DNA of 64,000 nucleotides from contig JAUFSD010000002.1 of assembly GCA_033030425.1 (NCBI GenBank), positions 1,488,001-1,552,000 on the forward strand, in the 5' to 3' direction. This document shows positions 12,322 to 23,466 of this stretch, piece by piece. The notes under the pieces are model-generated. The model saw only the letters and a list, made by a program, of their open reading frames with translations, searched no databases and was not told the origin of the DNA. How positions within the stretch are numbered: position 1 is the first letter of the stretch; every line of letters starts with the position of its first letter. Position numbers and translations under genes: made by a program. This DNA is from Verpa conica. Taxonomy: Eukaryota > Ascomycota > Pezizomycetes > Pezizales > Morchellaceae.

Positions 12322-12924
12322 TTACTTCTTCTCTTCAAGCTTACTGAGAATCGGGCTGTTTTTCTTCAATTCCTGGTGGTATCTACGCGAAACGTTAGTA
12401 AAACGCAGGGTATAGGATCTAACGGCAAGAGGAGACGAACAAAAAGATACGGCCCATTTGGACAGATCCAACACCGGCTAAAAAGAAGTTCACAGCAGCC
12501 AATCTAAGCCACAAGTCAATATCCTATTGCGCACGTGATCTAAGGGGAACACACGGAATATTCTTAGGGTGAATAATCAAGCACCACCTAGTCCATATAG
12601 AGCCAGTAGTAAGAAGAGCAGCATTCTGAGTCACTGAAAGAGACTCAACGGGCCTATAGAAGTCACCAATTCCGGCGATGACAATTCCCCACTGTTATGT
12701 ACGGCACGTCAATTTCGAAACCTGGTAAGCTGTGTTTCTTCAAGATCCCATACCTTGAGGATAGGTGCCTATATAATGTAAACAGTCAGAAACAACCTTT
12801 ATGAGGCCCAAGACAGGAGACTGAGAAAACAACTAACCCAGAAGTGAACAGTCCTAGGATTGAAGGCAGGGTTGAGAGTCTTTGCGGCGGCCTTGCTAGC
12901 CGTTTGTGCAGCTGCTTGTGACAT
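12322..12924 (-). CDS. Mitochondrial pyruvate carrier subunit, MPC2 type
   Basis: Inner-membrane subunit of the heterodimeric carrier that brings pyruvate into the matrix. Five exons: 12838-12924, 12754-12768, 12555-12691, 12441-12503, 12322-12382; 120 residues. Exon 2 is only 15 nt (APILK). The joined protein shows the family core: VHFWAPILKWGIVIAGIGD, then FYRPVESLSVTQNAALLTTG, then SIWTRWCLIIHPKNI, then LAAVNFFLAGVGSVQMGRIF. The end YHQELKK matches the YNQELK-type tail of MPC2 proteins and decided the last splice (donor GTTCGT; the last intron has a TACTAAC branch site). The alanine-rich N-terminus fits a matrix-facing amphipathic helix. It is divergent to the complex I gene at 13220 with about 295 bp between the starts. 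Confidence 0.92.
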
Positions 12925-13219
12925 ATTGCTGATTGATAGATCAAACAATATACTAGAAGCCCAAATGGGTTGGAAAAGGATGGAGGAGTTGAGAGGGGAG
13001 ATGGTAGATAGCTGGTCGTTGGCAATCCTGGGTCACTTTATCGGAATTCGGGGATACCAGACACGTTCGCGGGGTGGCTGATACCCAAGGGTAACGCCAC
13101 TTCGGCTGACAAACTCATGTCACTAGCCACAGCATGAATAAGAACTGTTCAACTTCAGGCATCTGACCTATCTACAAAAGTATCTATCACTCTGGTGAAC
13201 CCAATCGAGAGTAGAACAG
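12925..13219. promoter_or_regulatory. Shared divergent promoter region of MPC2-type and NDUFA2-type genes
   Basis: A 295-bp gap separates the two start codons, which face away from each other. Both products act in the inner mitochondrial membrane, so co-regulation is plausible. This is inferred from position only; I did not identify a specific activator site. Confidence 0.5.
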
Positions 13220-13691
13220 ATGGCCGCCCGTTATGCTTTCGCAAATCAGCTCAAGGAGCTCCGGTTTCTTTTCTGCCAGACTGGTGAGCACAGTGCCGCA
13301 GTCAGGTCCGTTTCGCCCCCCAATCTTTCGTTAACCGAAGATTGATTATTGTGCCCCGCAGAACCTTCCTCCAGAAGTCATACCCCGTTATGAAGAAGCA
13401 CAACCCAAATACACCAATTCTAATAAGAGAGGCTACGGGGATTGAGCCGAAAGTATTTGCAAGATATGGTGCGTGGTGAATTATTTACTTTCTAGGAGGT
13501 GATCGGATTGCTAACCTGTATATGTGACTTTAGAGTTCGGAAAAGAAAGACAGGAGTTACTGACAGGTTATTACCCTCTCTATTTAGATATTTTAGAGTT
13601 AGGCATGTGTGCTGATATTATATGGTGATTAGGATTAACCGATAAACAAATCGAGGAGAAAGTCACAGGTTTGGCACAGGCTTCATCATAG
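13220..13691 (+). CDS. NADH:ubiquinone oxidoreductase subunit NDUFA2 (B8 / 10.5 kDa)
   Basis: Accessory matrix-arm subunit of respiratory complex I, with a thioredoxin-like fold (L51/S25/CI-B8 family). Four exons: 13220-13305, 13362-13468, 13534-13566, 13633-13691; 94 residues, the usual size. The protein opens MAARYAFANQLKELRFLFCQ and continues RTFLQKSYPVMKKHNPNTP, then ILIREATGIEPKVFARYEFG, and ends with a TDKQIEEKV helix. The LREL/LRFLFCQ start, the Y-P-x-x-K-x-x-N-P-x-x-P-I-L-I-R-E segment and the ARY-FG-E motif are hallmarks of the family. Exon 3 is just 33 nt. Its presence implies the organism keeps complex I, unlike Saccharomyces. Confidence 0.95.
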
Positions 13692-13908
13692 AATATCGAC
13701 TAAAAAGAAGGATCAGTATTTTTGTAGGGGTATACAGAAATATCAGAGGGTTTACAGGGCGGAGAAATCACAACCCCAATCAGAAAGGAGCGACTGAGGG
13801 AAATCCCATGTGCCGTGAAGTCCGGAATATATAGATTGATCAATAATTTAAAACGCTAAAAGGAAACTTTTCTAAACCTCGTATTCATGAATCCACTCTC
13901 CCCTATCC

Positions 13909-15013
13909 CTAGGCCGACACTTCACCAAAGCGATACTGCGCCCAACTCATGCTTCCCTCCGCTAAAGTCCATAGCTGAACTGCCTTATCATCCCCTGCAG
14001 CCCCAGAAGCTATATGTACTGGTAGAAGGTGTTCAAAGGTTGGGTGTGCCTTCCTAGCATCACTCCTCTTCATCACTTCGGCAAGCTTCTGCTTCCTGTC
14101 CTCTCCAGAACTAACATTCACTACCGATTCCTTGAGAGCTGCGTCGAATGTCTTAGAGTAGTCCAAAGGCTTATTAGACATCATTGCGAACCGGAGGTCA
14201 CTTTCTTTCATCAGTTTTAATTCATGAAAGATATAAAAAAGGGTTGGGTGTCTTTACCGGAGATTGTGCACCGCCATACCAGAACCAATCACCACAACAC
14301 CTTCAGACCGAAGCTTCGAAACGGCTTTTCCAAGCTCATAGTGCTTATTTGGGTCCTCATTTTTAAAAAGTGACACCTGAACCAAGGGGACACCAAGTGG
14401 GTTTTCTTCAGGATCGAACACTAGATTGATGATATCAGTATAAATTATCCCTATATGAGCGAACTACGGGTAGGTACTCACTACAAGTGAAAGGCGCAAA
14501 AACACCATGATCTAGTCCTCTTTTAGTAGCCACTGCCTCAATCCCCGCCTCATGCAATAGGCCCAAGACCTTCTCTCCGAGCTCCTTTGACCCGACATTT
14601 GGGTACTTTACTTTGTAGTAGTGGCTTGGGAAGCCGTAGTAACTGTAAAAGTATTCAATTAGTTTCACGTTTCCCCCATGCTTATATATATCTACAAGTA
14701 TACATACTCATATATCAAATCATTAAACTCGGCAGTATTAACCTCCACGGAGCTCCGTCCTGCTTGCCAATGCGCTGAAAACACAACCACAGCCTTGGGC
14801 TTAACTTTCTGGATAATTTCTCGGCCGATAGCCTGAAGCTTCCCAAAGGCTGGATGTTCAGTTTCGAACATTACATTCGGCTAAAATATCCAAAAATCAG
14901 CGACGTTTCCAAATTAAGAAAGAAAACTCTGAAGCTCTTACCCCTCCATGGCTCACGAAATACACTGGCGTAAGCTTCTGCGTCGAAGTCTCTGAAGAAG
15001 CCTCTGAAGCCAT
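13909..15013 (-). CDS. LigB-family extradiol ring-cleavage dioxygenase (DOPA 4,5-dioxygenase-like)
   Basis: Non-haem iron enzyme of the DODA/YgiD group, which opens catechol rings. Five exons: 14942-15013, 14708-14880, 14482-14642, 14258-14420, 13909-14200; 286 residues, normal for the group. The putative metal and acid/base histidines are all visible: SHGG near residue 22, FSAHW near 60, LDHGVFAPF, and GSGMAVHNLR. The motif LIYDYYGFPSHYY appears once intron 2 (GTATGT..TTACAG) is removed. The start is the ATG of MASEASSETS, which puts the catalytic domain a few residues in. The same frame stays open about 230 nt upstream and codes for a hydrophobic stretch but has no ATG, so a membrane-anchored form would need a further exon. 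The natural substrate is unknown. Confidence 0.9.
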
Positions 15014-15771
15014 AGTTGCAACTGGGGAAAGCGAAGACGTGGTTCTAGCGCCGAAACTTGCTAAACCACCGACAATACCCCCGACTCTTTTAAATAGCTG
15101 GGACGCCACTTCTGTTGGTGCCGTAGATGAAGAGTCTGAAAGTGTCACACCGATAAAAACTGGTATAAGTAGAAGTAATAGAGAGCCTATGGCGCGAAAA
15201 ACAATGCCCCGTGGGCGCTGTAGGGCGAATGGCGGAATTTTGGAGAATTCTTATTTTTTCAATCCTATGAAGGAAGGCAGTGAATATTAGAATTAAGGAA
15301 AGGGAAAGGGAAAGGCCTTCAATATATATGTATGTGTACAATAAGTTTCTTTGGTAACATCTCGCACGCGATTTCCAATGGGGCTCAGGTCACGTGGCAT
15401 ACTTTATCAAAGCTTATGAATCCGCAGCATAAGGTTACTAATTCAACAGAAACCCATTTTACACAGGATTGGTAAAGTTCTGGAGGGCTGCAATTTCTAG
15501 CATGGAAATCTTTATCCCGGGCGCATACCCATGCCCTCAGGTAAAAAATAAGACAACGTATGTCTCGGTACGTGCAGGATGCTGTTTTAGATAAAAGTGC
15601 CATTTTAGAATCTTTTAACATTCGGCCGAGAAACGGTTGAATACACAAACGTAATATATATTTCATAAAATCAATACCTCATAATTATTTACAATAAACT
15701 ATCAGACAGCAAATACCCTCTTGTAGGTCTCGGTACAACAAAGAAAAACAAAGAACGTTGATAATCTATAA
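15014..15771. other. Intergenic spacer with open hydrophobic frame upstream of the dioxygenase
   Basis: The minus frame of the dioxygenase remains open to about 15250 and encodes a leucine-rich hydrophobic stretch (IGSLLLLLIPVFIGV) without a start codon. The rest holds no gene that I can see. Confidence 0.4.
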
Positions 15772-17108
15772 CTATCCGTGGATAGTAATAGTACCCGCTA
15801 TCACAGTACTAGTAATCGATCTCTGTCCAATAGGAATCGGTGTAACGACAGGTGCTTGGTTCCCTGGACGCGAGGTTGAAGACGGTACCGTGATGCTGCT
15901 AAATGACAGCGTAGTATGAGTCGGAGCTGGCAACTTGGGCTCCTGTGTAGGTAAAGAAGTAGCCGTAGTCTCTGTAGCTGAAGTCGTGGTTGTTGTTGCC
16001 TCACTAGCTTGTGCTGTGCTCGAGATTATAGGCTCAACAGCCGATGCCGTTGGGACTCCAGCAGAAGTCTCTCCAACCGCACTCGTCGTAGTTGTAGGCT
16101 CCTGCAGCGCAGATGATGTAGGCCCTACAGGAAGAGCAGTGCTAGCTGCTGAGCTTGTCGCTGTCGGGACAGGAGCAGTAGAAGAATCGCCCGCGTTTCC
16201 ATCACCCATAGCTGAATTAAACTCAGCAGTACTAGAAAATCCCATTCTGAACGCTGCATCACCAACAGTAGTGCAAGATATACTCATTCCAGCGTCGCGC
16301 TCTAAAGGTAGCGCAAAGCATCTAAGGGGAGCACGGCATTCGGCCATTGGAGTATATGTTCCAGCAGCGTTACATTGGGCATAAATACCACCAATACAGG
16401 CATTAAAGACCGACGGATCATTGGGATCGCATTTTGAGGTTGTAGTTAGGGTAGCATAGAATTGATTTTCTTTGATCGCAAGCTGTATGTTCTGAGCTTT
16501 GCTAGGAACAGAGCTGGAGGTGGGAGATGCATCACTTGATGTAGCTGAAGTAGGCTCAGAGGTTGTTGTAATCGGCTCAGAGGTGGGTGCAATCTGAGCA
16601 GTTGATGTAGCATCATCAATAGCAGAGTTGGAGGAAGTCACGACAGCAGAAGCTGAAGTAGTCACGGCAGCCTTTGAAGTTGGACTCGTGGTTTCCGCTG
16701 AAGTAATAACCTCACTTACTGCAACAGTAGTTCTTGAAATAGTACTTGTCGAGATTTCAGTGAGTACTATAGTTGTTTCCCCACCACCAATAAGATTAAA
16801 TGTGTTTGTTTGTACGATTCCCGAAACCAGTTCGGAGGTAGATTCTAGGACGCGAGGGGCCAAAAGTATCCCTCCAATACTCGTTGAAGTGGAGGCCGGG
16901 GCCTCGATGGAGGATGTGTTTGTATAGCGAGGTGTCTCGTCCGTTTCTGCATTGCGTCTCCTATAACAAAAGTGATATTAGAAATTATATCAGCTGCAAT
17001 ATCGAATAGGAAAAAGGCTTACATCATGGGATATCTTCCAATAGGGCCAGCCAGAACTCTTGGTGCCACCAGGACAGAGAAAATGGTAAAAATGATGAAG
17101 GCCTGCAT
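15772..17108 (-). CDS. Secreted Ser/Thr-rich protein with six-cysteine CBM19-like domain
   Basis: Extracellular or wall-associated protein. Two exons, 17023-17108 and 15772-16960; 424 residues. MQAFIIFTIFSVLVAPRVLA is a clear signal peptide, with the only intron shortly after it. A long Ser/Thr/Ala-rich region, likely O-mannosylated, flanks a compact cysteine domain in mid-protein with spacing C-x10-C-x7-C-x11-C-x5-C-x14-C, including ACIGGIYAQC and CRAPLRCFALPL. The spacing and the CxALPL signature recall family 19 chitin-binding modules, but I cannot confirm this without a profile search. No obvious C-terminal GPI signal was seen. The neighbour at 18297-19013 carries the same cysteine pattern, suggesting an old duplication or a local gene group. 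Confidence 0.82.
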
Positions 17109-18296
17109 CTTTGAAATGATTCTTAATGATTATGCAGGAGGTAAAATGGGATAATTAAGTAGGTAAACCTGAAATTATCGTTGATAAAGAAAAAATAAAA
17201 GGAGAAATTATCACAGCACCGCTGGAAAGAACAAGAAGGAAAAAAGGAAAAGGAAAAAGGAAAAGGAAATAGTTCCCAGCGATCAACGATGTCAATGAAT
17301 CTGGTGAGTATGGAAAAGAGAGAAAGCTCACAGGGAAACTACTGATATATATCCTAGGCGGCGAATATGCACGGCTGTTTAGGTGATTCCGAGACCTGCG
17401 TTTATTTAGATACAAGAAACACCAATAGTAGCATTAAGATCTAATGGGTACCATCAATCCGTGTTCAGCTCACCCCGCGCGATAGCTAGCGTTTCGACGA
17501 CGATCATTGTGGCTAGTAAGGCACTTTTCAAGCTCGTGAATGGAGACGAGAATAGGCGGGCGGCAAATGTTACACCCTCCAATCCACAAATCATAGGTAA
17601 ATCCACCATATATTGTGGTCATTGACGTTAGAGCGGCCGAACCAGAGGGCCCGTTGCTGCTGGGGCAAGGCTAGTTGAAACGTGCTGAAGATAGGGTTGC
17701 CAAGAAAGGTACAGTTTACGGGAGCCTCACCCACCACGCGCATCATGAAACACAAGCGTCGCGACTCGTGAGCTCTGAAAGATATCCACAAATAGCAACC
17801 TTTCCGGAAATTGGCGGTCTACTGAAGAGCACGAGAAGCCAGTATATTTGAAACCTAATATAAAGGCGAAGTTTAGAGTAATTGCTTTGCTCATCCAGAA
17901 AAATAAGCGCCAATAAGATGCCCTGATTCCACATACACGTATGTCTTAGCGACATCAACATTCAGGTCTTTCCCAAGCTCGGATTGACAGGCGAGACGAG
18001 CACCAGGAGTGGCAAATTAGGATTGCAAAAAATAATTTATGGCAATATTTACGGTAGAAAAGAAAAATAATTGACAGAATTTGTATAGGAAAGAAATTAC
18101 CATACACAGAATATATGACTTCGGACTTGATATCAAATCAAGAATACACAGCAAATACAGAGAAGGAACCGTTGACTAAACATCATCTAGGCCCGTCGAC
18201 GAATAATAATCTCATCCCTTAAAATAGACCTCTATTAGTCGTCTACCTTAATTACACACGTATTATCAACCCCCCAAAAAGAATCGTGGTCAAGAC
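17109..18296. other. Intergenic spacer
   Basis: Contains the promoter side of the first six-cysteine gene and the 3' flank of the second. An A/G-rich run lies near 17225-17270. No gene was seen, except for a possible extra terminal exon of the second gene at about 18185-18217 (see findings). Confidence 0.45.
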
Positions 18297-19013
18297 TTAC
18301 TCCTCCAAGCATTTAATATCCCCTTTGAACCCACCATTGACAGTATCTGGCACTTTAATGGCCCCACAAACTAGCTCAGAGCTGCTACAATTCGTATCAG
18401 CCTCCCAAGCCCAGCTCTCCGACCCACAAACAGCGATTGCGCCCCCAACACAAATCTTATAATCGATATCAGTAACAGGGGTACAAGGATCTCCAAGCCC
18501 AATCACATCCATCTTAAAGAACTGATTCAACTCCGCGACAAGTCCATCCACATCATCGACCCCAGTAGCCACCCCGTCATCCGAAATAACCACTTCCTCT
18601 CGCTTCGCCTTCGTCGAAATTGTCTCAGTAGCAGCAGCAGCAGTAACAGTAGCAGTCACTGTAAGAGTTGTAGTACTCCAGGTAGTAGGCTCTTCAGTAG
18701 TTACTAGTTCGGGCACAGCCGTTTTGACCGCTGGCGCAGCCGTGATCGTCGGGTTAGGAACGCTATCAATATTCACCCCAGGCCCCACAGATCCAAGCAC
18801 AATAACATCCTGTAGCTTTATTTCATCTGCTACTGCAGCTTGCTTCGAGATTTCGCTGACGGTACCGCCATAATGGCCGATGCCCCATTCCGATAAGCCA
18901 CGTCTAATAATGATGACGCTGCCTATTGGCTTAGGCATAGGGGAGGCAGAGGCTATGCTTGGGAGGGTACAAGCTATGATACCAACTGTAAATTTAGAGA
19001 GTTGAAGCTTCAT
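18297..19013 (-). CDS. Small secreted protein with C-terminal six-cysteine domain
   Basis: Unnamed secreted protein of 238 residues in one exon. The start MKLQLSKFTVGIIACTLPS begins a signal peptide, probably cut after SIASA. A Thr/Ala-rich middle (TTWSTTTLTVTATVTAAAAT) ends in a dibasic KAKREE that may be a Kex2-type site. The C-terminal domain has spacing C-x10-C-x7-C-x12-C-x6-C-x18-C, including ICVGGAIAVC. This matches the domain of the neighbour at 15772-17108. The terminal GAGTAA also reads as a splice donor (GAGTAAGT), so an alternative ending is possible. Upstream in-frame ATGs exist but add a hydrophobic stretch before the evident signal peptide. Confidence 0.78.
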   Translation of the reverse strand: MKLQLSKFTVGIIACTLPSIASASPMPKPIGSVIIIRRGLSEWGIGHYGGTVSEISKQAAVADEIKLQDVIVLGSVGPGVNIDSVPNPTITAAPAVKTAVPELVTTEEPTTWSTTTLTVTATVTAAAATETISTKAKREEVVISDDGVATGVDDVDGLVAELNQFFKMDVIGLGDPCTPVTDIDYKICVGGAIAVCGSESWAWEADTNCSSSELVCGAIKVPDTVNGGFKGDIKCLEE

Positions 19014-20793
19014 ATTGAACTTGAAAAGAAACCGTAAAAGCGTATGTGGTAGGAGTAAAATATAAATAAAAATGAATGTCAAGTCGAATTATCAAAACCG
19101 ATATGTTGAAGGAAGGTAGATCCAAGAAAGAGAGAGACCCCAATGAATCAAGTCAAAGGACCATTTGCCAGTGAAGGGAATCCAGGAGCCTCAAGCGCAC
19201 GAAATAGTGGGCACAACGATATTAAAAAGAATATTTATTTCGGCTACCAGTGATCAATGTGGCACAGAAAGTCAAGAACACCCCCCGCTCCAAACACTCT
19301 TCAAGTTTCAGTAACTACATGTAGCAAGGAAAATAGCCAGAAATTTCAAGAATAAGAAGCTCCATGTGAAAATAGGGAGCTCGTTGAAGATATCCCTGGT
19401 CATATACAAGACAGAAACGAGAAAGGGGAAAGAAAAGTTTCCCCTTAGCCCCACTCTGATTGGACTCGGGAGGTCCAGAGTTAAGGTAGGGCTTGGTATT
19501 GGGTACTACTTACAAAAGTGACTATGTAACCCATGAGAAAAAGTATCCCTCTCTTTTTACTACATAGCTAACAGATGTCAAGGGAATACACCGAGCTAAT
19601 ACTATGACACAACCACACCATAAGATTAGCCAATAGGCGGCTATGTCACAGGTTAACATGTGGGACACCACCTTACGTTAATTCCTCTAGTATATTCTAA
19701 GCGAGACAGATAACTACCAAAATTGCCATGGCTTCTACATAGCTACAACCATGGCAAACATCGGTTTGGGTCATGGGTTTGGGACAGGTGCCTCAATCTA
19801 TTCGACATGCGAACTGTCGTAGTTGAGTCTGGGGACCTTCAGCTTTCAGCTACATGTACTCTGGGATCTACCCGATCAGCCCTTACTATCTCTATCTCTA
19901 GGGATACATAAGTAATTCTTGTCACTACCCAGAGGAAAAGATTTTACACTATGAATGCTCTGCCTTTACCCACCCAGGGACAATATATGTAACCCCTGAA
20001 TTTATTACCAGGGTAGGTTTTGACTGACAGATTCTGAACAAGAGAACTCTAAGCTCGTAACACCTTGTAGTTTAGCCGAGACACTAGCGCGCGGGAACAT
20101 ATCTCAGCTCTAACTAGAAAGTGACCTGGTTTACTATCCTGACTAAACAGAAGAAGTCTTTACTATCTCCAGGTGGACGACCCCAAGCGTTTCTGAAAGT
20201 ACTATAGGGCACATGCTTATAGCTACACTTATACATTATCAATGACAACCTCTAACCAAACATTCTCCATCAGCCTACATCACTACCAGCAAGCTAGAGT
20301 TGACTACCATTATATTTCTTGCCCTATTTGGCTATTCGGCTTCGTTCCACTCCCAAGAGAATCACTATTCCACATCTCCTCCAACATTCTGTCAGTTTCA
20401 CCCAGATTATAGTTGAACTCCATTCCTCATAGACACACACACTAAAGTCTCCTATAAGAATGTAAAACCGGAGCGATCAATCATACTTGGGTGACGTCGT
20501 GGAGTAGCACCATTTTTTGAGAAGGATGGTTCTCAGCTAATATAATATCACATGACTCAAAACATCTAATTCCAATCTGTCGGCTCCAGAGTCTGTCAAC
20601 TCTTTTGTGTCCTCTGTTTTTGTCTTGGAATTCCTTATGATATGCCCAATATATGAAGAGTTTAACAGAGTAATAAAGGCCCCGTTGAATATAGAAATCC
20701 TACTCATATTTACCTACTATAATTTATGAAGTCTTAAAGAACACTGATATAGGAGAAAGAAAACTACAGCTACTAAATAAATTGATGAAAGAA
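19014..20793. other. Long intergenic spacer
   Basis: About 1.8 kb with no coding signal. It holds the promoter side of the six-cysteine gene on the left and the 3' flank of the dehydrogenase on the right. Confidence 0.5.
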
Positions 20794-21891
20794 TCAATAA
20801 CCATGTTTCTTCAACTCCTCTTCAGACCAGTTATACAGCTTTTTGACCAGTGCCTCATCCTGAGTAATCATGCTCGGCTTATTTAGTATACCAGCCCCTT
20901 TCTTAGCCACTGGCATATAATAATCTCCTGAGTCTGATAGTGTGACTTCTGGTGAGGCGGCGCAGTAAATTTGGGTATATGAACCTACCCCAACGTCCTT
21001 GAAAAGATAACTAGCAAGCCAGAATATTTTGCCGGTGACCCCCACGTAAGTATCCTCCCACAAAGGGGACCTAATGAAGCCAGGGTGTAGAGAGTTTGTG
21101 ATTATCCCGTGCTCCTTGAGACTACTAGAAAGAGCTTTTGCATGCAGAATATTTGCTAGCTTCGACTATGTATTATTTTAGTCAATTAGGTGCATGAGAA
21201 CCCAAAGGAATAAATGATTGCTATAACTTACAAGTCCGTAGTAACCCCAGGTCCCAATAGCCTTATTGTTCATATCATCAAAAGGAATGCTCCTTGCTTG
21301 GTTGTGAGCAATCGAAGAGACATTAACAACCCTTACGGCTCCTTCAGGGGAAGTTTTTGCAGTTTTTATAAGCGTTGGTTGCAGAAGTTTTGTCAAAAGA
21401 AAATGCCCCATATAGTTAATTCCGAAATGCATCTCATATCCATCCTTGGTCGTAGAGTACGGGATACCCATCACACCAGCGTTATTGAGGAGAACATGGA
21501 GCGTTGATTCTTTACTATATATTCGGATCTTAGCTCACATACTACATCTAGGTTTTTAAAATACAACTAACCGAAGAAATTCATCAGCACCCTTTTTGAT
21601 AGACTCGAAGGATGCCAAGTCCATTTCGATGAACCCAATCTTGGCATCAGGTACTTTGGACTTGATATCATTAATTGCGGCCATCTTTATCTTTGTCAGC
21701 CCGATCCCACAAAAAAAAAACAGGGGACATACCGCTTTAGATTCTGATCTCGCTCCCATGTACACTTTAGCACCCTTTTGAGCGAAAGTCATGACACTCT
21801 CCTTCCCAAGACCGCTGTTCCCACCAGTCACGAGAAATACCCGGCCGGTCAAATCAGGAAGATCACTAGGGGTAAAATCTCTAGAGCTCAT
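20794..21891 (-). CDS. Short-chain dehydrogenase, retinol dehydrogenase/WWOX-like
   Basis: NADP-dependent oxidoreductase acting on an unknown lipid-like or carbonyl substrate. Four exons: 21733-21891, 21572-21684, 21232-21514, 20794-21165; 308 residues. The cofactor motif TGGNSGLGKE is near residue 20, with a NADP-type MGARSESKA after it. LLNNAGVMG, then NYMGHFLLTKLL, the catalytic VNVSSIAHN, and YYGLSKLANILHA (Tyr/Lys pair, split by intron 3) follow, then HPGFIRSPLW. All catalytic residues are present, so it should be active. The start MSSRDFTPSD is chosen because the family begins there; an upstream ATG at 21999 would add 36 residues of unclear worth. Confidence 0.9.
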
Positions 21892-23181
21892 TCTGTTAGA
21901 CGTATATATAGTTTGTAAGAGCAGTGAGGACGATTTGAAATGGAGGATAGATGATTTCCAGCGAATGACTTGTGAGCTGGAGTAGTGAATGCACGGCATT
22001 TTAGAAGGCGCGATTATGGCGTCCTTATCTTTAGGTTTTGAATGCCTCTGCTGCCTAAATTCAGTGCATGGAATGTTGTCAGGGCAGCGCAGGGATAATT
22101 ACATAAACCTTAGGCACGCAATACAATAGGCGATTGAAGTACTACATATGTACGGCCACGCACGACATATCAAAGTGATTATGATAGGACTCATAGCCTA
22201 GAATTAAGCTTACTGTAGTATTAAGCCTATTAATTTGGATATACTACTAGCTACATATATCGTGGCTGGGCCATCTGGTCCATACATGTACTAGACATAA
22301 GAGCTACGAATCATTATCGACAATACGATACCAATCCTTTATTCTCAGCCCCGAAGTTCGCCCTGAAAGCTTAAGCTCATGATCAAAGGCCTGGGGTACG
22401 TAGTCTGAGGATTGGTACACTGCACATGCCTGCTATAACGTGGAAAAACACATTCGTGCTATATAGCAAACCCAAAGCTACATTCTTAGAAAACCCAAAC
22501 ACGTAAAGGACTACGAAGTTAGAGGTTCTTACCTAAACCAAAATCATGGACTAGCCCTTAACTTAACAAGATCACGATGATTAATCATCAATTTAGCAAT
22601 GCAGACTATCCAGGTGTAAAGTGATGTCTGAAAAGTGTAAAGAAAGGCCTGGCCAAGTGATGTGATTGCATAACTAAAACATAAGCAGATATATAGTCTA
22701 TCCACTAATCTTTAACACCACGGACCCATTGGACTTTGAAGGATGGTGTATTCCTTAGTTAATGTCTAACCGAATACCCTAGTTCAATTAAAAACTCTCG
22801 GCACATAATAAAGTATATATAGGTGCGTGCAATCAAAATCACCCACTATCCTATTAATAGGGGTTTATACAGACTAATGTAGATACGCAATAATAATACA
22901 AGCTAGAAATTCATACCTTTCGCAAATTTAATATTCGAACCCATTAAAATTGGCGGTGTAGTACAGTGATTCTGTGATGCATGAGATTTAAGAGCCTCAG
23001 AACTACATAAATCAGCATCCTTGACGTCAAAAAGGTTGCCACAAACATTGTCTCTCCGGGGAAGCAAGGAACCTAACAATCTCACATCACGGGAGGCTGA
23101 GGATTTCTTGTGCACTGATTTGAGACCTGGTTCACTCTGGCCTACCTTTCTTCCTACGTGCGCACCGATAACTGGTACATA
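21892..23181. other. Intergenic spacer
   Basis: AT-rich and without a credible gene. A 126-codon minus frame at 22903-23280 overlaps the hairpin element that follows and shows no protein family features. Confidence 0.5.
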
Positions 23182-23318
23182 TACTACGCCTGTGGAGTAA
23201 GTCCTTGGACAGTCGTAGTGGTGGTACCATCTCTCACACAAAATTATTGGCTGTTTCCTAGGCCAAGCCTGTGCCACCACAGCCAGGTGTCCAAAGACTT
23301 ACCCCCGCAGGCGTAGTA
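23182..23318. mobile_element. MITE-like hairpin element A
   Basis: The left end starts TACTACGCCTGTGGAGTAAG and the right end is its imperfect inverse (…CTTACCCCCGCAGGCGTAGTA), giving terminal inverted repeats of about 32 nt that continue as a looser stem (GTCCTTGGACA against TGTCCAAAGAC). It is 137 nt long, non-coding, with TA at both ends, fitting a Tc1/mariner-type miniature element. The right end merges into the inverted-repeat arm at 23315-23353. Confidence 0.6.
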
Positions 23319-23466
23319 CTCGGGGCAGGCAATAAGTACCCGAAAATGCAAGTTTTATATTCAGCAACCGAAGCTACATTTTAATGCATAGAGGCTGCCA
23401 TATCCAATAAAAACACCCTTGCCCAAGACTTGCATTTTCGGGTACTTATTGCCTGCCCCGAGTACT
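23315..23466. repeat. Perfect 39-bp inverted repeat with 74-bp spacer
   Basis: Arm 1 is 23315-23353 and arm 2 is 23428-23466. They are exact reverse complements (arm 1 begins AGTACTCGGGGCAGGCAATA). The 74-bp spacer is AT-rich. Elements A and B abut the outer ends, so the whole is roughly symmetric: hairpin, arm, spacer, arm, hairpin. Confidence 0.85.

Noticed and set aside
12860..13081. Plus-strand frame resembling a small secreted protein (AAALLAVCAAACDILL)
   Set aside because: It is the antisense shadow of exon 1 of the pyruvate carrier gene, whose five-exon model is strongly supported.
15935..16384. 149-codon plus frame
   Set aside because: It is antisense to the Ser/Thr-rich secreted protein and mirrors its biased codons.
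22903..23280. 126-codon minus frame
   Set aside because: It overlaps hairpin element A and shows no family features.
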